A stretch of 64,000 nucleotides of DNA, taken from NCBI GenBank assembly GCA_944391615.1, contig CALXUE010000009.1, positions 1 to 64,000 on the forward strand. The letters are read 5' to 3'. A program made the translations under genes and the position numbers. The notes beneath the pieces were generated by a model. The model saw only the letters and a program-made list of their open reading frames with translations. It was not told the origin of the DNA and did not search any database. This document shows, piece after piece, positions 9,248 through 16,286 of this stretch. This stretch comes from an uncultured Alphaproteobacteria bacterium. GTDB lineage: Bacteria > Pseudomonadota > Alphaproteobacteria > RF32 > CAG-239. Within the stretch, counting starts at the first letter, position 1; each line of letters opens with the position of its first letter.

Positions 9248-10456
9248 ATGGAATATAAAACAATAGAAGATTTAGGCGATATGCAGGGCAAAGTGGTCAT
9301 GCTGAGAGCCGACTTAAATGTTCCGATGGATGAAAACTTTCATGTTACGAATGATGCCCGCATTGTCCGCACGGTTCCAACGATTAAATTGTTGAAGAAA
9401 AAAGGCGCAAAAGTTGTTGTTGTTTCACACTTCGGCCGTCCGGAAGGCAAAGGCGATATGAAAAATTCATTGAGCCATATAGTCAAAGATTTGGAAAAAG
9501 CATCTGGCTACAAAGTTGTATTTGTAGATGACTGCATTGGCGAAAAGGTCAAGACCGCGATTGAACATTTAAGAGATGATGAAATCATTTTGCTTGAAAA
9601 TCTTCGTTTTTATGATGAAGAAAAGAAAGGTGATGAGAATTTTGCCAAAGCATTGGTTGCACCGGTTGATATGTATGTATCAGATGCGTTTTCAACAGCA
9701 CACCGTGCCCATGCTTCAATGGTAGCAGCGGTTAAAGAACGTCCGTCAGCCATGGGTTTGTTGATGGCAGAAGAAGTTAATGCTTTGTCACAAGGTTTGA
9801 ACAATCCGAAACGTCCGTTAATGGCAATAGTCGGCGGCTCTAAAGTTTCCACCAAATTAGATTTGTTGAATAACCTGGTTAAAAAAGTTGATATGCTGGT
9901 TATATCTGGCGGTATGGCCCATACCTTTATGAAAGCAAGCGGCATTGATACGGTTAACGAGGCCAATTCTTTGGTCCAAATGGATATGATTGACACTGCA
10001 AAAGAGATTATGAAAACCGCTAAAGACAATCATTGCGAAATCATTTTGCCAAAAGACGTTGTTGTTTCTAAGGAATTCAAGGCAGAAGCCGAACACAAAA
10101 CGGTTGATTTGGAGCATATTCCGGCTGAAGGTTGGAGCTTGATGGATGTTGGTGAAAAGACCATTGCCGCCATTAATGCCAAGATGAATGAATGCAAAAC
10201 CTTGGTCTGGAACGGCCCGTTAGGCGTGTTTGAGTTAAAACCGTTTGACAATGCCACCAACAAAGTTGCAGCTCATGCGGCTGAGTTAACTTTGGAAGGC
10301 AAGTTGATGACGGTTGCCGGCGGTGGTGATACCGTTTCAGCTTTGGCCAATGCAGGTGTTGAATCTAAATTTACATATATTTCAACAGCCGGCGGCGCAT
10401 TCCTTGAATGGATGGAAGGCAAAGAGCTTCCGGGCGTTGTCGTTTTGAAAAAATAA
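9248..10456 (+). CDS. pgk: Phosphoglycerate kinase
   Basis: 402 aa from the ATG at 9248, which has AAGGAAAAG upstream; the ATG at 9212 lies inside the hairpin and is rejected. The N-terminal RADLNVPM motif, HFGRPEG near residue 65, and the C-terminal GGGDTVSALA nucleotide motif are all present. It transfers phosphate from 1,3-bisphosphoglycerate to ADP in glycolysis. Confidence 0.97.
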   Translation: MEYKTIEDLGDMQGKVVMLRADLNVPMDENFHVTNDARIVRTVPTIKLLKKKGAKVVVVSHFGRPEGKGDMKNSLSHIVKDLEKASGYKVVFVDDCIGEKVKTAIEHLRDDEIILLENLRFYDEEKKGDENFAKALVAPVDMYVSDAFSTAHRAHASMVAAVKERPSAMGLLMAEEVNALSQGLNNPKRPLMAIVGGSKVSTKLDLLNNLVKKVDMLVISGGMAHTFMKASGIDTVNEANSLVQMDMIDTAKEIMKTAKDNHCEIILPKDVVVSKEFKAEAEHKTVDLEHIPAEGWSLMDVGEKTIAAINAKMNECKTLVWNGPLGVFELKPFDNATNKVAAHAAELTLEGKLMTVAGGGDTVSALANAGVESKFTYISTAGGAFLEWMEGKELPGVVVLKK

Positions 10457-10478
10457 TGCTTTTTTCAAAGCAAGATAA

Positions 10479-10509
10479 GGGGTAGCGTAAAGGCTGCCCC
10501 GTTTTTTTT
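10479..10509 (+). terminator. gapA-pgk terminator
   Basis: GGGGTAGC, 6-nt loop, GCTGCCCC (one G-U pair), then G and eight T. Confidence 0.9.
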
Positions 10510-10601
10510 AGAAAAAATATATTTTTTGTCAAAAATTAGTTGTTTTTTAAGCAAATTATGCTATGATAAAAATAATAAATGACTTTTGAAAGGCAATAAC
10601 T

Positions 10602-12548
10602 ATGGCGCAAAACCAAACCGGCTTAAAAACATTTACCTTTAGCGATATGGACAAGACAAAAATTTCCACGGATGAAACCGCGGAACAATTAAAAAAACGT
10701 ATGGACAAGCGCTTGAGCGAATTAACCGCCATTGTGGAAGAGAATAATCAACAAATTCAAACAAAAGTTGCCAAGCTAAGCACGGCAGATGAAAAAACAA
10801 AAACCGAGCTGATGAAAGAGATTGCAGACTTAAAAAAACAAAATGTAATTATCGGCAAGGTCAGCAAGGACGAACAAGAAAAATTCAACACCAATCCTGA
10901 ATTGTTCACCCAATTAAGCAACATCAAAAACCGCTTGGATTCAAGGTATAACGAAAACGGCAAAGATGTTAATATGCTGATAAGTATGACGCCGGACAAA
11001 GAATTAATGCTTGTTGTGGAAAAGATGACGCCGTCGCATTTTTCCTTTGCCTTAAGGGATGGCAAAGTCACTTTTTCCGATTATGATGTGAACGTGGCGC
11101 AGGCCAAAGAACTATTAAATATGCTTGCGGAATTAGGGATAAAAAACATTGCCCTTCCGGACGGTATGGAAGAAAGATTGAAAGGCACGCTGGAGCAGGC
11201 AAGATCAGAGATTGCGCAAGAAGAAAATAACGAATACTCGCCATTAACCGGAGAGAATGATTATCCGAGAGAAGAGAACATTCTGCATGGTGAGTTAAAG
11301 CATGATGAAGTCGGCACGACCAAAGTTATGGCGCAGGCCAATGCGCCTAAGTATAAGCTGACATACGGCGAGGTCAAAGAGCGCATAGAAAATATTTTAA
11401 CCGATGGTCTTAATAAAAAGAGAGGCTTGAGCTATTTTCCGGTGAGCAAAGGCGGCTGGGACGCATGGTATTTGTACGACAATGAGTCGCCGGACAATTA
11501 TGACACGGATGGCAAGTTTAACAACAAAGGTAATCTTGAAAAAGTCAAACATAGCGTGATTTACTGGACCCGCCCGAGAGATGACGGAGGCATAGATTTC
11601 GCCTTTTCGCTTCCGGGAAATAAGAAGATAGATGATGATACGGCAGATAGATTAATCGGTTTGAACAAATCAATGGGTTGCACGCACATTGAGTTTAGCG
11701 GCTTAAAAGATGGCGATAAAGGTGTTTTAAGAAACTTCTGTGCAGCCCACGGAGTAGTTCCGATTGGAATTGGAATAAATGCATCACAAGCAATGCAAAT
11801 GGTGGAAAAAGCCAAATCCTTACCGGAATCTCAGCAACAGATGTTTAAGTGGCGTCTGGCGCAACAGTTAAGAGAAAATGCGCAAAAAGCAGGCAATATG
11901 GCTGATATGGCAGATACAATCGGCGCCTTGGAGGCAGAATATAATTACACACCGTTTAAGAAGGCTTATGAGGGTAGCTTAAAGAAATTAATGGAACAAG
12001 AGATAAAGAAGGCGAGTGCTGAAAACATCATTGGCGCTGGCCGCACGATAGCTAAGTTGTATGAAGCTTATCGCGGTGGAGAAGAAGATAACCCGCAAGT
12101 TAGCTTAGGCAAAGTATTATCTCCGGAAAGAGGCATTTTCACGGCGGAGGAAATCGAGCTGATAAAAGGCAAATTTGCAGCTATGGGGCTTGGCTTGAAT
12201 ATGGAAAGCACCATGAGGGAATTACCGCCGGAATATATGACCTATATGTATCAGGCTTTGCAGCCGCATGAGGCAAAATTGGCCGGAGAAGAATTAAAAG
12301 AAACATTGAACAGTCCGGATATGAACACCAAGGAACGCAAAGATAGCATCAAAGAGGCTGTCGGAGTTGCCTTTGAGTTAGTCCGTAACGTAACCGGAGA
12401 TATGGAAGCCAAAGGCATCAGAGGGCTGAGAGCACCAAACCGCGGGAGCATAACCCCGACCTTAAGCGCGCAATATCTGCCGGATATAATGAAACAACCA
12501 AGACAACAGCGCCCGAGCAATAATTATGAGCGTGGCGGCCGAGAATAG
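10602..12548 (+). CDS. Unknown 648-aa soluble protein with coiled coil
   Basis: Not recognised. No signal peptide or membrane segment is seen. Residues 20-85 are predicted coiled coil (Lys/Glu/Gln heptads). Two segments look like divergent copies of one fold: about 175-205 (KELLNMLAELGIKNIALP) and about 345-390 (DRLIGLNKSMGCTHIEFSG, then FCAAHGVVPIGIG). The second resembles the LPD7-type polyvalent-protein domain pattern, but this is tentative. The C-terminal ~150 residues are helical and end in a Pro/Gln/Arg tail. The gene stands alone between two terminators. Confidence 0.7.
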   Translation: MAQNQTGLKTFTFSDMDKTKISTDETAEQLKKRMDKRLSELTAIVEENNQQIQTKVAKLSTADEKTKTELMKEIADLKKQNVIIGKVSKDEQEKFNTNPELFTQLSNIKNRLDSRYNENGKDVNMLISMTPDKELMLVVEKMTPSHFSFALRDGKVTFSDYDVNVAQAKELLNMLAELGIKNIALPDGMEERLKGTLEQARSEIAQEENNEYSPLTGENDYPREENILHGELKHDEVGTTKVMAQANAPKYKLTYGEVKERIENILTDGLNKKRGLSYFPVSKGGWDAWYLYDNESPDNYDTDGKFNNKGNLEKVKHSVIYWTRPRDDGGIDFAFSLPGNKKIDDDTADRLIGLNKSMGCTHIEFSGLKDGDKGVLRNFCAAHGVVPIGIGINASQAMQMVEKAKSLPESQQQMFKWRLAQQLRENAQKAGNMADMADTIGALEAEYNYTPFKKAYEGSLKKLMEQEIKKASAENIIGAGRTIAKLYEAYRGGEEDNPQVSLGKVLSPERGIFTAEEIELIKGKFAAMGLGLNMESTMRELPPEYMTYMYQALQPHEAKLAGEELKETLNSPDMNTKERKDSIKEAVGVAFELVRNVTGDMEAKGIRGLRAPNRGSITPTLSAQYLPDIMKQPRQQRPSNNYERGGRE

Positions 12549-12562
12549 CCAAAAGAAACAAC

Positions 12563-12597
12563 AAAAAAAGGCTGAGGAACATCCCCAGCCTTTTTTG
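12563..12597 (+). terminator. Terminator of the 648-aa gene
   Basis: AAGGCTG-A-GGA pairs with TCC-C-CAGCCTT (one mismatch) and is followed by six T. Confidence 0.8.
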
Positions 12598-12613
12598 TAT
12601 ACAATGCGAAATG

Positions 12614-13053
12614 TCAACGCTTTGCAAAATACACACGTTTACCAAATTTAAGCGCAAGGTTAACCGCCTCATAAGCCCCGCCATATTCTCTTGCGATATA
12701 AGCAATAATAAAATCGGCATTGCGAGCCATAAAGCGGTTACGGGCAGAAATGGCAAATTTATAAGGTGCGGCTTCGACCTCGGGCGGATAATCAAAAGTA
12801 TCAAAAACAAAATTTTCGCCATATTGATGCAGTTGCCGCGGGTAGGCGAGGATTAAAACAATGGCAATATGAGGAAATTCATTTTTGAGTTTATGAACAA
12901 CGCGTGCGGCAATAGCATCAAACTTTCCGTATCCGCCGACCCAAAAAGTGTCAACATTTTCTTGGGTGATTAGGTTTCTGACAAGTTTTTCGATTGAAAC
13001 ATCAACATCGGAGGGCGTATCCCGATGTCAAAAAAAGGCGCATATATTTCCAT
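12614..13053 (-). pseudogene. SLOG/DUF1273-like gene with broken 5' end
   Basis: A ~127-codon frame ending in TGA at 12614-12616 encodes a SLOG/DprA-like Rossmann pattern: a helix after DVDVSIEKL, VDTFWVGGYGKFD, HIAIVLILAYP, a RNRFMARNADFIIAY segment and a final EYGGAYEAVNLALKFGK. The family's N-terminal CxFFGHRD motif is visible just upstream as ICAFF-stop-HRDTP: an in-frame TGA stands where Gly is expected. The only ATG (13051-13053) is two bases out of frame, as if TA had been gained in an ATATAT run. No start exists in the intact frame. The 5' end follows the structured RNA at 13069-13194. Confidence 0.65.
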
Positions 13054-13068
13054 AAGATTTCCCGAACT

Positions 13069-13102
13069 AAAAAAACGACCACCTTAAGCGCAAAGGTGGC
13101 CG
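13069..13102 (-). terminator. Terminator or attenuator of the structured RNA
   Basis: On the minus strand CGGCCACCTT (13102-13093) pairs with AAGGTGGTCG (13085-13076) over a 7-nt loop, then seven T. Its 5' arm shares five bases with the closing stem of the RNA upstream, so the two structures are mutually exclusive. Confidence 0.8.
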
Positions 13103-13194
13103 GAGAGTTCGTAAATCGTATACCAAGCAATGATTCTCTTGGTCTTTGGGGAACAAAAAAATCTCCCTGAACATACGCCAAGAGCTCCCCGACC
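13069..13194 (-). ncRNA. Unclassified structured RNA, three-way junction with overlapping terminator
   Basis: Minus strand. A 10-bp closing stem pairs 13185-13194 with 13098-13107 (two G-U pairs). Flush against it, CTCTTGG (13178-13184) pairs with CCAAGAG (13136-13142), and a third short stem (13114-13118 with 13131-13135) completes a junction. The P2 loop holds a further GGGA/TCCC hairpin. The closing stem overlaps the terminator arm by five bases, as in riboswitches and attenuators. It could instead be a free sRNA. The sequence was compared by memory with 6S, SRP and common riboswitch consensus motifs and matched none. Confidence 0.6.
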
Positions 13195-13245
13195 TACATA
13201 ACATAAAGCACATATAAAAGAATTTTGTTAAATTTCAACTAAAAT

Positions 13246-13254
13246 CCCCCCCCC
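13246..13254. repeat. Nine-C homopolymer tract
   Basis: Nine consecutive C on the plus strand (G on minus), in the AT-rich gap upstream of the structured RNA. The putative -35 TTGAAA of that RNA begins about 15 bp downstream on the minus strand. It is the longest G/C run noticed in the window. Confidence 0.9.
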
Positions 13255-13324
13255 GCATTTTCTAATATTAATCAATCCATCATCAAAAATTCGCTCATGC
13301 CGTCAAACCGCCATTTTAAAACAC

Positions 13325-13358
13325 AAAAAAAGGAACCCAATATTTGGATTCCTTTCAT
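13325..13358 (-). terminator. Terminator of the 66-aa gene
   Basis: An AAGGAA-T-CC stem pairs with GG-G-TTCCTT around an AAATATT loop, followed on the minus strand by seven T. Confidence 0.7.
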
Positions 13359-13389
13359 TTTTGTAAAAGCAGAGGCAAAAACCTCAACT

Positions 13390-13590
13390 TTAATCCTTGT
13401 CAATACGGTCACCACCCCAAATATAACGAGTTTTGTAATCCTCAACACCAAGACCGTGTTCACGTTCTTCTTTCTGCCAAGAATACTCTTTACCGTCACC
13501 ATGATAAGAAGGTTCCGGATAGTTAGGATTTGAAGTGTAACCTTTGTCGCTACTTGAGCAATTTGAGCTGCTCTGATAATCTTTTGCCAT
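13390..13590 (-). CDS. Small hydrophilic protein, unknown
   Basis: 66 aa, rich in Ser, Tyr, Asp and Lys, with no membrane segment or known motif. It lies 39 bp downstream of the 381-aa gene on the same strand and is followed by a terminator, so it looks like the second gene of a short operon. No Shine-Dalgarno sequence precedes its ATG; the leader is AT-rich, unlike the SD-rich genes around. This fits the same foreign origin as its neighbour. Confidence 0.5.
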   Translation of the reverse strand: MAKDYQSSSNCSSSDKGYTSNPNYPEPSYHGDGKEYSWQKEEREHGLGVEDYKTRYIWGGDRIDKD

Positions 13591-13629
13591 AAGTTTAAAG
13601 TTTTAAGTGTTAGTAAATAAAGTAAACAA

Positions 13630-14775
13630 TTAGCGGTCGAAGAAGCTTGTCTTCGGCGTGTTCTTCAAGTAGGTTAAGAAATCCCCACCATCATAAACAC
13701 CGGCAAACTTCTGATATTCAGCCACGTCCTGACGAATTTCGTCATCATAGCTGTCTTCCGTAAAGGAAGCGCGGGCGTATAAGTCCGCCACCAGAACATT
13801 TGTCACTGCGTCTTCATGGTTAGACCCGAATAGAATTTCTTCATAGTTCGGCCAACCCATGTTGGCGTAGTTTTTAATGAGCTCTTCCAACTGTCCCCAG
13901 TCGAATTCTTTCACCCCAGGCATTAAGAAACGCTCAGGATGAGCAGATTCTGTCGTGCCGTCAAAGCCGATTGTGTCTTTGCACAACGGCCCAACTGACG
14001 CTTGCGCATAACCAAGTGAAAGTTCAGACGGACGCCCGTCAATAACGTGGAAGTTGAGATACAGAGGACAGTGGATGAGCACGAAGTTCATTTTCACATC
14101 TTTGTACTTTTCTTCCCGTGCGTGCCAAGCAAACTCGGCAACCACACGTTTGTCGTACCACGGCTGTCCGGTGCAGAGAATGAATGTTACTTCTTTCTCC
14201 TGAGCCCGAGCAAAAGCGGCTAACTCATCGAGGTTTCCTGCGGTGTCGGTATCCTGACAAATTCGAGCATTTTCCCGAACCCAAGCAGATGGTGCCATAA
14301 GTTCCAAAATGTTCATATATGTCTTGTTTTCGGCTTCTATCATCAGCCCTTCGGTGCGGTCAAAAACCTTTCCGAACAAGCCTTTGTTGCCTTCTTTCCC
14401 GACCAGCAACAGCGGCAACAGTTTGCCTGTTTGTTTTGCATAGAAGCGGACGGCTTCCATCAAATACGTTGGCAAAGCCATCGTACCTGAAAATCCGACC
14501 AACACTGGGTTAGTTAAATTCTTCGGAATATTGTTTAATTCGCAAACACGGAAAACGGACTTTCCACCCTGCGCATTAATATATTCGAATTCCTCCCCAG
14601 CCTTGCATCCGCCGACTTCTTCAGCTAACTGCAATGTTTTCAAAATATCTCCGCTGAACGCGCGCGGTTCTGTTAACTGAATTTTATCAGCAATGAACTT
14701 TCGCCCTGCAGCGTTACATTTGAAACCATTCTGTGCTGCTAACTCTTTTACTTCTGCAAAAATTTTTGTCTCCAT
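13630..14775 (-). CDS. Unknown 381-aa cytoplasmic protein, probably acquired
   Basis: Not firmly recognised. Segments such as LLLVGKEGN (about 125), TAGNLDELAAFA (about 190) and FILCTGQPWYDKRVVAEF (about 207) recall the order of motifs in YdcF/DUF218 proteins, but no anchor is present and the match is weak. The gene looks clearly more GC-rich than its neighbours and lacks a Shine-Dalgarno sequence (the leader is T/A only). These traits suggest transfer from a lineage with different translation signals, such as Bacteroidota; that is inference. Confidence 0.65.
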   Translation of the reverse strand: METKIFAEVKELAAQNGFKCNAAGRKFIADKIQLTEPRAFSGDILKTLQLAEEVGGCKAGEEFEYINAQGGKSVFRVCELNNIPKNLTNPVLVGFSGTMALPTYLMEAVRFYAKQTGKLLPLLLVGKEGNKGLFGKVFDRTEGLMIEAENKTYMNILELMAPSAWVRENARICQDTDTAGNLDELAAFARAQEKEVTFILCTGQPWYDKRVVAEFAWHAREEKYKDVKMNFVLIHCPLYLNFHVIDGRPSELSLGYAQASVGPLCKDTIGFDGTTESAHPERFLMPGVKEFDWGQLEELIKNYANMGWPNYEEILFGSNHEDAVTNVLVADLYARASFTEDSYDDEIRQDVAEYQKFAGVYDGGDFLTYLKNTPKTSFFDR

Positions 14776-14888
14776 AATTATAAAAAAATTAATTTATTTA
14801 TTTAACATAAAAATATTCATATCAATTATTACTTATACCACACTTTGCCGTGCAATACAAGTGTTATTTTTGTCAATTTTCAAAAAAA

Positions 14889-16286
14889 TTAAATTTTCTT
14901 GAGTTGCTTTATTCTTTTTTCCAAATCATCAAGCTTTTGTTTGAGCTGGGCGGTGTTGCGCGCACGTGCTGCATTTTTCCCGTTAAGCATTTCGCCTTGT
15001 GGCTTAAGAGCCTCCCGCGCGGCCTTAATTTGCTTTTCCGCCGTGCCAAGTTCGCCAATACGCAGGCTAAACTCCGCCGAGGCATAATTGGCATAAGCCA
15101 TGTCATCATCCATTCCATAAGCCTGCGCCAACAACATCCACGCAAAAGTGTTGTTTTCTTTTATCAAAGCTTTGTTTAACAAGTTGATAATTGTTTTAAC
15201 TTCTTGCGGGGAGGGGGTGTTTTCGAGCATTGCCTGCGCCAAACTGATTTGAATGGTTGCCGCATTGGGCAAAATTTTGTTGGCAATTTTATATTCCGCC
15301 ACAGCCTGCGCCACATTTCCGCTCTCAAAATAAATTTGCCCCTTTAGCTCGTGGAAAAATGGGTTTTGCGGCTCCTCTTGAATTAAAGAATTAATATTTC
15401 TAAGCGCACCGTTAATATCTGTTTGCCGAAACAGAGCAACCGTGTGCGCATACCGAGCCGGCGCTGAGGTATCATTTCGCGGATAAATTTGCCATACGCG
15501 CCGTGGCGCCGCCAAAAATCCAATCAACTTGGCCTTAACCATCTCAAACCTGTGTTGCAAATTTTTGTCAGGTATAAACGGCTTGTTTTGCGCCGCTTTG
15601 TTCAAAAAGCTGACTCTCTCGCTGCTCATTGGGTGTGTTCTAAAATAATCGCTTTCTTCAATACCGGAGAGCATATTTTGTTGCTGGAGTTTTTTCATAA
15701 AATCACGCAAACCAACGGCTGACTTGTTGAGTTTGCCTAAAGTTTCAACTGCCGATTCATCGGCACTTCTTTCTTCTTGGAGCTGATGCGCCACCATAGA
15801 GTGCAAGGCCGACGTTTGCGAACCAAGCATAATCGCCATCCCGACATCGGGACGCCCGCTGGCCGCACCCACCACGCCGGCCGCAATCATTGACGCCAGA
15901 CTCACCGATTGCATATCTTGAATTTTAAGCTTTTGGCGCAAAATGTGCCCACCTTGAATATGTCCGGCCTCGTGCGCCAAAACTCCCTCAATTTGGTTGT
16001 AGTTGTCAGCCTGTATCAAAGTTCCCGTATGCACAAACATATCATTTCTGTCCGCCACAAAGGCATTAAGCGAATTATCTTCCACAATAAACACTTTGTT
16101 GCGATTAAACGGAATATTCACGGCTTTATAAATTGGCCGGAGAATATCCGCCAAAAAAAGCTCTGTTTCTTCATCCGAAATCAACCGAATAGATTGAGCC
16201 TGAGCGTTGCTTGAACCAAAAAAGACCAATAGCAGGAAAATTCCTGCCATTAGTCCCTTAAAAATATGTTGCACCTTCCGATACAT
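14889..16286 (-). CDS. bepA: M48 metalloprotease with TPR domain, BepA family
   Basis: 465 aa from the ATG at 16286, which overlaps the rne stop as TAATG; an upstream TTG at 16310 is less likely. A signal peptide ends near AQA (residues ~25-27). The zinc motif HEAGHIQGGH with a downstream Glu (EERSADE) marks an M48 peptidase, and TPR-like helices follow from about residue 290. The C-terminus is a Lys-rich coiled coil. BepA-type proteases act in the periplasm on outer-membrane protein assembly. Confidence 0.88.
   Translation of the reverse strand: MYRKVQHIFKGLMAGIFLLLVFFGSSNAQAQSIRLISDEETELFLADILRPIYKAVNIPFNRNKVFIVEDNSLNAFVADRNDMFVHTGTLIQADNYNQIEGVLAHEAGHIQGGHILRQKLKIQDMQSVSLASMIAAGVVGAASGRPDVGMAIMLGSQTSALHSMVAHQLQEERSADESAVETLGKLNKSAVGLRDFMKKLQQQNMLSGIEESDYFRTHPMSSERVSFLNKAAQNKPFIPDKNLQHRFEMVKAKLIGFLAAPRRVWQIYPRNDTSAPARYAHTVALFRQTDINGALRNINSLIQEEPQNPFFHELKGQIYFESGNVAQAVAEYKIANKILPNAATIQISLAQAMLENTPSPQEVKTIINLLNKALIKENNTFAWMLLAQAYGMDDDMAYANYASAEFSLRIGELGTAEKQIKAAREALKPQGEMLNGKNAARARNTAQLKQKLDDLEKRIKQLKKI

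Noticed and set aside
13030-13053. UGA recoded as glycine (TGA in place of Gly in the SLOG motif)
   Set aside because: TGA is a genuine stop elsewhere: the DUF218 and trmFO genes end in TGA within ATGA overlaps at plausible lengths. The frame is also disrupted upstream.
13069-13194. 6S, SRP or tmRNA gene
   Set aside because: Length, lack of the 6S CTG-TGTT motif, lack of the SRP GGAA tetraloop region and lack of a tRNA-like acceptor argue against each; left unclassified.
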